From assembly GCA_012861695.1 (NCBI GenBank), contig JAAOOA010000062.1:734001-798000 (forward strand): DNA of 64,000 nt. Reading direction: 5' to 3'. Of the stretch, positions 28,133 to 39,256 are shown piece by piece. This stretch comes from Trematomus loennbergii. Its lineage: Eukaryota > Chordata > Actinopteri > Perciformes > Nototheniidae. The notes under the pieces were generated by a model. It made no database searches. It saw nothing but the letters and a program-made list of their open reading frames with translations, and was not told the origin of the DNA. How positions within the stretch are numbered: position 1 is the stretch's first letter; each line of letters begins with the position of its first letter. A program made the translations under genes and the position numbers.

Positions 28133-28801
28133 AAGAGTAAGTTATTTTTACCCGTTATAAACTACTACTGTTTGATGAGAAATCAAATCATGGTTTGCTA
28201 TGAATGATATGTTATAGGAGCAAATAATTCAGGGAAGAAAGGATAGGCCTACTAAGTATTTCCATTAAACTTTATTTTTAGAAATGTACAAAATGAACGT
28301 AAATATACATATATACACGGTATATCGTCAATTACTCCCCGTTGTCGGCATCTTGCTTATAGCAGCCGGGGCTTTTTGAGACGATGCCTCAGTGTGGTCG
28401 TCCAGTCATGTATTGTCCGGCAGGATCTACTGGACGAAATAAAATGCAAATCACAAAATATTAGAGAAACTTAGTTGTTTTAGATTCGTTAGTAGTAGTT
28501 GTGGTAGGAGTGTGGATCTATCTAATGAACAGCTTGCCTGCTAATATGCTAACCTAGCTTTGTTTACCTTGGTAGCTAACACGATATGAACGTTAGCTTG
28601 GAGGAACGGCAACTATAATAGTGTAATAAAACTACTATGAACAAAAGCTAGTGGTTCATATTAGGCTAGCAATAACGTGTTTATAATTGCAATATTATAC
28701 GGGTATTCTGCTACGTTCGGTCATACATTGTAACTTGCATGAATACATTGTTTTGCGCTAGCATACAGCTAGCCTCGTTAGCTATACATGTACTGTCACA
28801 A

Positions 28802-29180
28802 TGTACGGTAAATCACCCGGAGTATACTGTATGAGTATTCCGTGTGTGTGACTGCAGACATTCTCCTGCCATGACAAACATGTAAGGCCATCTGCTGACA
28901 TTGTAGTTGATATATTTAAACGCTAGCAACGTAGCATAACAAAAATGTTTTTCCGACCAAACTAAGGTCTAGCTCCGTCGGTTAGATCGGTAGCATACAC
29001 GCTACGCCAGCTATAATGTAATTACGTTTCGCGACTGACCGACGGTAAATCACCAGGAGTATACGGTCTATGACTATTTCGTGTGTGAATGCAGACATTA
29101 TCCAGCTATGAGGAACATGTATGTAAGGCGATCTGCTAATATTGGAGTTGATATATGGAAACGCTAGCAACTTAGTTAGC
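28802..29180. repeat. Imperfect direct duplication
   Basis: Blocks 28802-28940 and 29040-29180 share CGGTAAATCACC, GGAGTATAC, GCAGACATT, ATCTGCTNA, GTTGATATAT and AACGCTAGCAAC in the same order. It is a ~140-bp tandem-like duplication within the TTAA-flanked element. Confidence 0.7.
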
Positions 29181-29867
29181 ACAGTTAGCACTGGCTTAGC
29201 AGTCCGAAACATGTTTACACATTTAAACAGTCGTGGTAGTACCTTGTTTGATAAATACACAAATAACAATGCAAACTTACAGGTTGTGTACCCGAATCTT
29301 CCCCTGCTCCAAACGGTCCAAACAAGCTGTGCATATCCGGCCTCAAACTGGGCAATGTTTTGGAAGCTTTCGTCTGTGAAATGCCGGTTCTTCGAACCTC
29401 TGGAGGAACAGTGTTAAAAAGAAATTTCAACCACTGACTTCGTCGTGGTTCTTCCGTCGGTAGGACAAACAGCTCAGATTTCTCCTCACATTTCAGGAAA
29501 CAGGTCCTTGGCAGTGGCATGACTGGATCGATTGTGAACTGAACCAGAGCTTCCAACAGTAAATGTTAGGCTGGCAGAGGGTGCGGCCAGCGCCGCTGGG
29601 TGTGGCCATAGCTCTTCGGGATTGGTCCATTTCGTTCCGGGTACCGCATGACATCAGGCCGTACCCGGAACTAAATGGAAGACTCAAATGGGCAGTGACG
29701 TATCTCCAACGAGGCGTTTTGGGGAGGTATTTTCTGTGTTAGAGTTTTACTCGCTACAGGGTGTACTTTGAGGGTTTTGACTCTGCACACCGTTTACATG
29801 CATAAAAACCTTCATAACACACAAGGGGACGGGTAATAACCGGAAAAGCATGACATGGGAGCTTTAA

Positions 29868-30500
29868 TGTTTCACATTGCTTATGAAAATACTACCACTA
29901 TACGATCACTGATGTTTTGTTGTTGATTATTGGACACTTATTTTGTAAAAGAGATCTCTTGAGGAACGCAGCTCACGTGTCCTTTTTATGTTCTCCATTG
30001 AAACGCAGGAAATAAACTGAAGTAATCACCAGCTCTGAGTGATCTGTTGCCGAGGGGACACTACACCGGGGTTACACTGGCACTGATCGCTGCAACGGAT
30101 TGAAGTTCTCAAATGACAATGACTCTTTTCCAGAGATGCTATGTTTTCCTGATCTCAGTTGTGATGTGTTTTTTGTGTTTTTTTGTTAAAGTTGAACAAT
30201 GTTACTGATTTTAAGTTTAGCACCATGTCAAACAAAACCGTTTATTATTTGGTGATAATGTGTCTGTTTGTTTGTTTTGTGAATAATTGTGAATAAAAGT
30301 GTTTTGAAAAATCAAAATCAAATCACACCAAATGCCCTCGTGCCACACACACACACACGCACACAGACGCTGTGTGCTCATCCGTGACGATGACCGTGTG
30401 CGTATTTTCTTTTAAATAAACACATTTGAAAAGTGGGGGGGACACAAACGGGATTTTGAAAAGTGGGGGGGACATGTCCCTCCTGTCCCAGTGGAAATTA
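29868..30500. other. Repeat-derived spacer
   Basis: No gene seen. GAACGCAGCTCACGTGTCCTTT at 29963-29984 duplicates 27411-27432, so the TTAA-flanked element (27496-29863) may have inserted into an older repeat. Positions 30425-30510 carry the AAAAGTGGGGGGGACA / GGAAATTACGCCCATGCA end also seen at 37260-37352. Confidence 0.45.
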
Positions 30501-30504
30501 CGCC

Positions 30505-31665
30505 CATGCACATACACGTCCATTTTCTGGGACCATTCTGGGGCGATTTCCCCAAGCAGACGTATCACATCTTGCTTGATGTTTTCACCAATCTTCTCTT
30601 TTATTCCTTTTATCCTTAAGTTCCATCGTCTTTGGTATCGGTCCTGTTCTTTTGATCTCTCCGTGGGATCGTTAACTTCTTTCCGTAGATTAGACACCTG
30701 GGTTTCCAAGCCAGTGATCTTCTCATTACATTCTTTCACTCCCTCAGCGTTGAACTCGATTGACTTTGTAATATTGGCAATCATCACAGCATTTTGAGTC
30801 ATCTTTGTGTCAAACTCCGCCATCTTCTGTTCTTGGTTGTCAAATCTAACGTGCAGTGCTTGAATAGCTGCTAAAACATCAGCAGCGGTTGGATTTTGTT
30901 TGGTTATTTTTCTAGCATGCGCTCCTTTAGAAGGAGTTACGGAGCGTCCACACAGCAGCGTTAAAAAAATCTTGGAGGTGGGCGTATCTGAAGCTTGGAG
31001 ATTTTTTGCGAGCAACGCGACCAACAACCAATCACATGAATTTCCCGCCCCCGACATACGAAGCAAAAAAGCCCGAAGTAAACTGGATATAAACTCCCCA
31101 AACAGGCGAAAACATACCACTGTCTCTGCCACCTCCCTCCATGCCTGGCTCCTCCGGTTTGTATCCCGGTAGGTAAATAGGGACTGGTCATAAAGCACCG
31201 GGTGATTCCCTACCGCTATAATTAATTTCTCCTCCATTTTTTGGAATATGAGGAAATGAACTGCGGTATGTCTCTCCCAGCATACACGCGGTTTGATTGG
31301 CTAGCGCTTGAACTGTCAGATTTGCATAAACGGGGATTTGATTGGCTGACGCTTCAAAAGTTGAACATTGCTCAACTTTGAATCCTGAAAATCCTGAAAA
31401 TCTCCGCTCTGCTTCCCACAATGCAGTTCGGCGAAAAGTGAGGCAAAGTGACGTCACCCCATTCAAAGTGAATGAGCAGAAGCGTTAGAAGATTTTTTTA
31501 ACGCTGCTGTGTGGACGCTCCGTTAGTGGCGGGGACTCACTCGTCTCTTCAAGATCCCGTTTCTCTCCGCAGCTAGCCGCTAGCTCGACATCCATCGCAT
31601 TGCCGTGTTCCTTCTGAGTTTTTTCTAGATCCTTTTCACGTGTTTTGGGATCCATCTCTTGCTTC
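30505..31665 (-). pseudogene. L1/Tx1-like LINE ORF1 remnant
   Basis: The minus strand opens with MDPKTREKDLEKTQKEHGN at 31655. It is interrupted by the MITE 30940-31522. It resumes with a coiled coil (ECNEKITGLETQVSNLRKEV) and an RRM-like core (RRWNLRIKGIKEKIGENI, DVIRLLGEIAPEW), the layout of L1-type ORF1 RNA-binding proteins. No reverse transcriptase follows. It is 3'-truncated against another repeat end near 30505. Confidence 0.75.
30940..31522. mobile_element. 583-bp MITE, TTA-flanked (PIF/Harbinger-like)
   Basis: Perfect ~34-bp inverted ends beginning CGGAGCGTCCACACAGCAGC, flanked by TTA at 30937-30939 and 31523-31525. The perfect ends suggest a recent insertion. It splits the LINE ORF1 remnant. 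Confidence 0.85.
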
Positions 31666-32039
31666 TTTTTTGCTCTGACATCATTAAACAGTCAGTTTTA
31701 CATTTTTGGTAGGGGTAAATAATAAAAAATCTCAATTTAGAGGACATTTTCACATGTGCTCTGAGTAAACGCAGCCGCTCAGTCCGCCATCTTGTCCGCC
31801 ATCTTGCCGGCTCCATCTTGACCCGTAACATGCATAAACTTCACAGCGGGCGGAACTTGTCATAAAGTCTGCGATAATAAAGCCCACCCATTTAGAGGGA
31901 AGATATGATTGGTCAATTGTACTGTCATTTGACATTACTCTCTCGTTGAGTTACTAGGGCCCTCTGTGAATTCATAGCTGGACCACCAATCAGCTCCTAT
32001 TTGACAGTAACTCGCAGAAACCGCCAAAGGAGCTTCTTT

Positions 32040-32235
32040 CATTTAACCCTTCACATTCCAACAGAAACTGAACAGGCAGATTCAAAGGATTTATTTCTTT
32101 AGAAATTTTATTTTAAATACAATTAAATCAAGTTATTTTGGTAAAACTAATGAAAAATCTAACAAAAAAAATATTTAAAAAAATATAATATATTTTTTTA
32201 AATACGTTTTTTTTAATGTTTTTAAATATTATTTT
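32040..32235. repeat. Relative of the 203-bp hAT MITE
   Basis: Shares ACAGAAACTGAA, GGCAGATTC, AAGGATTTATTTCTTT and CAAGTTATTTTGGTAAAACT with 62860-63062. Its ends are eroded. Confidence 0.6.
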
Positions 32236-32239
32236 TTTG

Positions 32240-32697
32240 AATATCTTACGCCCTCAGAGAGGGTATTTAAAAAATGCTGCTGCTGGTTTGCTTCTGCAAA
32301 GCATTGAATGGTTTAGGGTGAAAATAAATTATGAACCATCCAGATCTCTCAGGACTTCTGGGACAGGTCTGCTTTCTGTCCGGAACAAACTAACAGAAAC
32401 ATGCAGGTCCACTGCAACTGTTATACTTCTAAATCCAGGCTGAAGACTTTTCTTTTTGCCGCTGCTTTTAATTGATATATTCATATCACACTGCACTGTA
32501 ACTTTTATTCATGTACCTGTGTTATTCATGTTTTATTATCTTTGCTTTTAAATTAGTGTTTTTAAATGCCATTTTATAATATGTTTCTGCTGCACCATTT
32601 CTTAATGCTCTTAATGTTTTTCATTTTTGTAAAGCACTTTGAATTGCCTTGTGCTGAAAGGTGCTATATAAATAAACTTGCCTTGCCTTGCCTCACA
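32240..32697 (+). mobile_element. LINE 3' end
   Basis: A degraded C-terminal coding tail (GACAGGTCTGCTTTCTGTC, AAGACTTTTCTTTTTGCCGC) leads to a 3' UTR ending AAAGGTGCTATATAAATAAA and a (CTTGC)n tail. This is typical of fish L2-type elements. Confidence 0.6.
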
Positions 32698-32825
32698 AAT
32701 GTGGCACCATTTAAAAGGGAAATGAACAGGCTACGGTATGAGATGTACTGCCAAGAAGCATTCTTACAACAAAGAAGTAATCTACCAAACACACATTTCC
32801 TTAATTTTTGTGCTTAGTTTATATT
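32690..32825. mobile_element. Tc1-like terminal repeat fragment
   Basis: CTCACAAATGTGGCACCATT and ATCTACCAAACAC match the right terminal repeat of the Tc1 element at 53757-55955. Confidence 0.6.
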
Positions 32826-32875
32826 ATTCTTAAATAAGACTTTAGTAACTTACTAGAGTAACATTTTGAATGCAG

Positions 32876-33933
32876 GGTTGCGGTCGAATAGTCCAAAAAT
32901 CAGCTCCTATCGTCTATCCCTATCGTCTATTCCTTGACCTCTGAGTGAAACGTCATGGGGTTAAGGGATAGTGGATAGGAGAATTCAAAAGGACTTAGGA
33001 GAAGAGACTGCGGTACTTTAGAGAATCGACTGCACTTTCACTATCCGACGTGTTTATGATGCACCAGCGGACGTCATAAATGTGCGTCTGCTGCTGTGGG
33101 GAAACTATGGAAACTACAGTTTTCTATACAGCGGACTACAACATGGATGTTTAATAAGAACGAGGGACTACTGTAAACTCATCTAGAGACTCTGCACCGT
33201 GCTCTGATGCTGTTGTTTTATGCTTTATGAACGGGACAACAGAGAAACATATTCTTCATGACCAAAGTTGGAATTGAAATAAAAAAGGAAAGTGAAACTT
33301 ATGCTCATCACCCTCTCCCTCCGGTCCACATTAATACAAATGATCCCAATACGTATGACTATGAAAAGATCTTAAAATCAATACAAATGTATTTATATAA
33401 ACGTTAGTCCTTAACATCTATCACTGTGTATATCACCATTCAAACATCTTTTAAAAGTTGAACAAACCCCACACAGCTCAGTAAAGACTGTGAAATGTTG
33501 ACTTTATTTGATCATTTCAGTAAAAACTAACGTTCATATTTCTCTTTTTGATTATAATACTGATGAACGTTCAAAACAAAGCACTTTGGCAACTTACCAC
33601 ATACGTTTTAAAATGCTTAATAAGCACCGTAACTTTCATGATATCATTTCTCGTTCATAATCGGTTGTTTCCGTGAACGGCCGACTGTTGTGTGACGGCA
33701 AGGCAAATGCCGCGGCCGCAAGGCATTGTGGGGCAGCATTTTCTCCTCTCCTTTTGGTTAGGGAGGTCCAGTGGTTCCTAAGCTAAAGGAGGTTATAAAG
33801 GAAGTTTGAAACCTCCTTTCCTTTCATTTAGAGAATTCGAACGGCACTTATCATGGCTGCCACTGAGGGACTTCCGGGTCATTTCACTCCGTTAGGAAGG
33901 TTCCTAAGCTAAATGGACTATTCGACCCCAACC
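32876..33933. mobile_element. Inverted-repeat DNA element copy X2, 1058 bp
   Basis: Ends GGGTTGCGGTCGAATAGTCC and the reversed GGGTTGGGGTCGAATAGTCC. It is the uninterrupted, opposite-orientation relative of X1 (7882-12955). About 40 bp of left flank (TTACTAGAGTAACATTTTGA) is also shared with X1. No transposase is visible. Confidence 0.8.
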
Positions 33934-33986
33934 CATGGCTGCATCTCACTTCTATTATTTTTCATTTCCTTGCTCGTTGTTGTAAT

Positions 33987-34041
33987 ACTTCCGGTGATAC
34001 CGAGGACGAGGAGCCTCCTCGTCCTCGGTATCACCGGAAGT
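33987..34041. repeat. Perfect palindrome, 26-bp arms
   Basis: The arm at 33987-34012 (starting ACTTCCGGTGATACCGAGGA) is repeated as an exact reverse complement at 34016-34041, with a 3-base spacer GCC. Confidence 0.95.
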
Positions 34042-34159
34042 TGATTTGTCTGCGCCATCTTGAGTCCCATTGCCCTTATTTGTGCCGGAGGACCGAGGAT
34101 CGAGGAGCGATAACGGAGGAGCGATAATCGAGGAACCACCAGACCATCCTCCGGTGAAA

Positions 34160-34840
34160 TCCTCAGTCGCCCCGCCCCCTTACTGTGTATCGCTCACTGA
34201 TTGGACAATGTTTTGTTTCAATTAATGTATTTAGTTTGTGATATATCTGAACAACAAAGTGGACAATCCAATGAATGTTAATCTAACTGGGTTTTGATAG
34301 ATAACATATCTCTTTTGCTACTCTCAACAATTTTCATTCTTTTGTGCACTCTAATCAATATTAATCTAACTATTGTTCGTTTATACATTTTAAGAATTGC
34401 GTTTATCTTTTTTGAGAATGAGTTCTTATTTTATTTAATGTATTTGGGTCTACAACAGATGATACAAATGTTTATGTCAGTAAATGTGTACTAACAGAGG
34501 CGGGGGTGTTTGTGAAAAAACGGGGACAGAGCTGGCTGCTGTCAGACGATCAGCTGTGTGGCGTCATCACAAACGGACGTCGCTTCACGTGACGCTCCAG
34601 AGGAAAGGACGTCCCATTGCTCTTAAAACTCATTTCCCTGCTTCTTCTCCCTTCTCGTGGTTTCCTTGCGTCTCTCCATGCTTCCCTGGTGGGAGGGACT
34701 AAGACGAAAGGAAAAGACGCAAGTGAGGGACGCAAGGATTGAATTTAAGAGAAGTGAGATGCAGCCCAGCTGTCAGGGAAATCCTCAGCAGCTCGCCCCG
34801 CCCCCTTACTGTGTATCGCTCACTGATTGGACGCTACAGC
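34160..34840. repeat. Duplicated MITE-like arms
   Basis: The block CCCCGCCCCCTTACTGTGTA followed by TCGCTCACTGATTGGAC occurs at about 34171-34207 and again at about 34796-34832, each near an AAATCCTCAG. GAAGTGAGATGCAGCC near 34751 is the reverse of GGCTGCATCTCACTTC near 33937. These are pieces of one or two small DNA elements. No gene is seen. Confidence 0.6.
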
Positions 34841-36177
34841 GTATCCACTTCCGCTGATCTTCTTAACATCAGTACAGTTTAACAGCGGAGTGAAGATAAC
34901 ACATTAAACTCAGGGGAATCACTCCTCAGTTTATACTGTTTTGTTTTCAAATGATTTAACGGACCACATACAACTTTCATTCAAGCTGACCATTTCTGGG
35001 GTTGGGTTTAACAACAGTTGTTGTAATTCTTCCTGAGAAAATTAAGCCTTTTCAGTGTTCAAAAAACACCATGGTCATATCCTGGATTATTAGATTATGA
35101 ATTCAAAATGCAGGATATCAATAAATGCAGTGAATAAAAAACTAAAGGAATAATATAAAGGCATCCTGCCGGTAGAACAGGTCCGCTCAGCAGGACACAG
35201 AATAACTACAGAGAGCAGGGGTTATTAATGTATGGTGTGTGTGGAACAGGAACACACTGCTGCTGCTCTGGCAGAGATCACTGTGTGCCTTTTATTAGTT
35301 AAAAGCGCATTAAAGCAGATTCTGATTCGGCGGAACGGAAGTCTGGCGAAGCGGAACACATATTTGTATTTTTGCAGCCCGGACAAGTTACGAGGGTGGA
35401 CTATTCAGACCGCTTAAGCCATGCTTCAGACCAATGACAGAGGGGGCGTGTGCTTAGATCTGTAAAGAGAACGGGGTGTGTGTTCTGCACAGACTGCACT
35501 TGCTATCGGAAAGGTAAGCTTTGTTGTGTGTTTGCTATCAGCTGTGTTAGCTGCAGCAGTGTTAGCTTCACACCTGTATACCAGAGTCCCCGTTAGCCGG
35601 TAATTACCGGACTATGACCGGTAAAATACTGAAGACCAGCAAATCTAAATATCTCCGGTCAAAATGTCCGGTCAAAAATAATTTCCCCTTAGCGCAATAC
35701 CGCATCAGTTGCGCCACTTATGTGACCGACAAGAATAGTATGTGACAGACAAAAGAGTATGTGACAGACAAGAATAGTCAATTCTAATGTCTAACCTTTA
35801 TATATACAGTCTTGTGTCTAACACTTAATGTGGAGAAAGAGATGTCCTGTATGGGTTGATTGTGCGTTGATCTGTTGGTAATGCCTCGGGGTTCCGGTGG
35901 GCATGTAAACAAATGCATCATGCTGCGCTATACTTTGCGGCCTCACCCGGTTGCATAGCGACGCTTATTGTGTAGGTGTCTTTTAATAAGCAGGTAGTCA
36001 TATCATTAGCTAGAACTAGCTGGATCTGATCGATATGGACATGAACGCGAGTAAAGTCTAATCTGATGGGAGAGAGAGATCAGCTGCTGCTGACGAGTCG
36101 ACACGCAGCTCTGCATGATCACCTGCAGCGGTGATCTGAGCAAAACACACACTTCAGGTTAGAACATCACACGTAGC
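34841..36177. other. Spacer upstream of mettl22
   Basis: No coding exon. A GC-richer patch near 35230-35510 ends in a strong donor-like CGGAAAG|GTAAGC at 35513-35514 and could be a noncoding first exon of mettl22; this is inference. At 35586-35640 a block TCCCCGTTAGCCGGTAATTA begins that recurs inverted at 57350-57405. Confidence 0.35.
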
Positions 36178-36978
36178 CAAGGGTGTAACTTTGGTTTGAG
36201 AAGTGGGGGGGACACAAAACAGGGGGTCCTCCGCAATGAAATATTTTCTCAATTTAATTCCATTTCCTGCCTTTCTACAAATATATTAGGGACTATAGTG
36301 TTAACAAATCCAAGAAAAATGTGTAGTGTATATAATGAGTGTGCACACTTATCTAGTATCCTATCCATGTGAACCTGTTTTATTTGTGATTACCTGACAT
36401 CCTCTAGGGGGGCATGCACCCCGGGAAGATTTGTTTCTTTAAATTGAAGTTGAATGCATCAATCTGGTGCACTTTGAGGGCAACATTAAGAGATTTATGG
36501 ATACAGTTCTCAACAATCAAATGAAACAGAACTGTATATATTTCAATAATCAAAAAGCCATTAGAATATGCTCACAACCAATAACAAATCATTGATAAAC
36601 TCCTCTCTATATCTTTATCTTACCTAGTCTGCATTCTTTCTTTTTATTTATGCATATTTGACTAATCACTCCCTTTCAAACTGTGTTTTTTATTTTTGTA
36701 CTGACCTATAGTACACATTGGAAGGATTTCTTAACTTATTTTATATACAACTATATATTACATAGATGGAAATATTTGTTTACATAGATGACCAAACCGT
36801 TTGAGACCCACTGAGATAACTAGACTAAAGTTTACAACCTAATCACTCAGAGAGTCCTTTACCTCCCTGAGCTGACGTTATCTCTCTCAGTCCGACAGGA
36901 GAGGACTCTCCCTCTCCTTATTGTTGAAACAGCTACTAATCTCCGTTAGCTCCGAGCTAGCACCAGATGCTAACAACA

Positions 36979-37050
<72 letters not shown>

Positions 37051-37150
37051 GTCCAACAGGAAAGAGCTCTCCCTCTCCTTATTGTTGAAACAGCTACTAA
37101 TCTCCATTAGCTCCGAGCTAGCACCAAATGCTAACAACAACCCCCATAAC

Positions 37151-37182
<32 letters not shown>

Positions 37183-37352
37183 AAAGATGCTCGTGCCACA
37201 CACACACACAGACGCTCCTCCGTGACAATGACCGCTTGCGTAACATTTTTTTTTTTAAATTAAAAAAAAAAAAAAGTGGGGGGACACAAATGGGATTTTG
37301 AAAAGTGGGGGGGACATGTCCCCCCTGTCCCCAGTGGAAATTACGCCCATGC
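36178..37352. mobile_element. Element with AGTGGGGGGGACA / GGAAATTACGCCCATGCA ends
   Basis: The left part (GTGTAACTTTGGTTTGAGAA then GTGGGGGGGAC) and right part (GTGGGGGGACACAAATGGGA to CCAGTGGAAATTACGCCC) are recognisable ends of a dispersed repeat also seen at 30425-30510. The interior carries two CT runs and a duplicated AGCTCCGAGCTAGCACCA block. Class unassigned. Confidence 0.5.
36979..37048. repeat. (CT)n microsatellite
   Basis: A pure CT run of about 70 bases; a shorter one lies at 37150-37182. The two are separated by a diverged duplicate of the flanking block. Confidence 0.95.
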
Positions 37353-39248
37353 ACGTAGCTATTTTAATTACCTCTCAAACTACCAAAACTAGTTATAGAT
37401 ATGTTTAGTTTACTGTCGGGTCACTCATTACTGGATCCGCGAGCTGCATGATACTGACGGGTTGTCAGGAGAAGGAAGAGCGCTCCGTTATTCCCGTGTG
37501 TAAATTACTGTACACTTTTGGAATAATGTAGTTAATCTACTATAATTAGTTTGTTTAATATCGAATCATATCAATTAGTTTTAAAGCTCAATAAATAACA
37601 AAGAAGACCTTTGACCGGCACTTTTCTAATTTTATCCAGAAGATTTAAACTTTAACTTAGACTGTACTAATGTAGCCTACTGTAACTTAAGCGCTTTGTG
37701 CACCAGGAAAAGTGTTATATAAATGTAATTTATTATTATTATTAAGAGTTACTTTCCTAATCCTTCGGTTGGGTGAGTCATTTTTGAATTTATCTTCTGG
37801 TTAATTGTTCCCTCCATCTTAGTTATGCTGTATTCTCACAGAGTTATCATCTCTGCTTAAATCATTGTGTAGTGAATGTGAGTGTGTCACTGATGCCGAA
37901 TGAAGTAACAGTAGGTCTAACCCTAAAATCTATGAAAAAGGGTCTTGAAGAAATAAAATTGTAGAAAATGTAACACCAGGACTCCTGCATTTACTAGTGG
38001 TGGTAAACTTACTGCAATGATGAAATTATAAACCATTCATAAAGAAAATGTAACATTTTAAAGAGTTTTTCTTCAGATTTGTTCCATTGTGAAATGTTTG
38101 CAGCAAATGAGTTCATATTCCCCAGCCACAGTCATGCGGCCAATTATGGACTGTGCTTATCTACAAACCCCAGTCTTTTGCTGACTTGTTAATGCGTTTT
38201 GCTGGGGAGTTTTTCGCACTGCGCAGCTTCTTGTTGCAGGAGATAGATTTCACCTCTGGTGTGTGAACCTGCTGAGTCGCGTTTAAAATAAATCAAGTTC
38301 AAACCAGAACTTAGAGAGGTTAGTTTAAGTATAGCCCTCAAAAACAGACAAAAATCCCCTTCTTAGAGTTAGCAACAAAAGGTATTTTATTTTTATCTAA
38401 GCTACATGCACATTTAGTTTCACTAGTAGTTATTTTTCATTCTCCAGAGGTTATGAAGCTGGTTACTAACCCAGCTGACTTCAGATCTGTCGTTCTCCAA
38501 AGGTTCTGCTGGCAGATTTGTTTGTTTGTTTGTTTATTTACTTATTTAAAGGCCAGTGCACATTAATCCACATTGCTGTAAATGAGCCAGTATTGGCCAG
38601 CAGGCTAATTTTCAACTGTTGTCCTTGGCAAGATGTTAAATAACCACAACAAGACTAGAGAAATAAAAACATAATTAAAAAGAATACAACAGACAACAGC
38701 AGTACAACAATAAATAGGAACAGCAGTCCAACAATAAATAGCAGTACAACAATAAATAGGAACAGCAGTCCAACAATAAATAGGAACAGACAAACATGCA
38801 AACAGATGAAATACTATCATACTATGATACAGTTAAGTGTTCACATTTTTGATTGCTTAAAAGCCAGTTCTTATGATGCTTTCTGATTCCTATTAGCATA
38901 GTTTGTCATGAATATTCAGAGCTTGCTTTTCTTTGTTTTATGAATTACTTTTCTGTGTAATTTTACCACCAGCCTGTGCTTTTCCAAGTTCAAAATGTAG
39001 TTTGGATTTAAATTACAAAGTGACAGCCACCACCTGTCTGTTGGTGTCAGAGATTAACCACTCTATTTAAAAGCATACACTGTCAGAGTCAGTGTAATGT
39101 GAGCCTCCTTGGCTCTGTCTGTGTGGGACCAGCACAGTATTCCACACCCCTAGTCAATTCTCTCCCAAGCATACATGAAGAAAGAGGTCAATGACAGGAA
39201 CCTCTGATCACCCCCTAAATCAAACTTGACTAGTCAATAAAAACATGT
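37353..39248. other. Spacer without recognisable gene
   Basis: AT-rich. Contains a short tandem array at 38690-38790 built from CAACAATAAATAG(GAACAG)CAGT units, and an AATTTATTATTATTATTA run near 37728. No exon or full element was recognised. Confidence 0.5.
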
Positions 39249-39256
39249 CTCTTGTT

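Larger units (their letters stand above)
27496..29863 (-). mobile_element. TTAA-flanked element with THAP-like remnant (Kolobok-like)
   Basis: Ends are AGGGCCCATGTCATGG and, reversed, AGCTCCCATGTCATGC; both sides carry TTAA (27492-27495, 29864-29867). The minus strand near 29,550-29,290 has LFVLPTEEPRRSQWLKFLF. In a shifted frame it has RHFTDESFQNIAQFEAGYAQ. Together these resemble the second half of a THAP DNA-binding domain. THAP plus TTAA fits the Kolobok superfamily. A solo LTR (27873-28132) is inserted in it. A shorter relative is 40649-41510. Confidence 0.65.

Noticed and set aside
36970..37209. Minus-strand open frame rich in Arg-Glu
   Set aside because: It is the (CT)n microsatellite translated.
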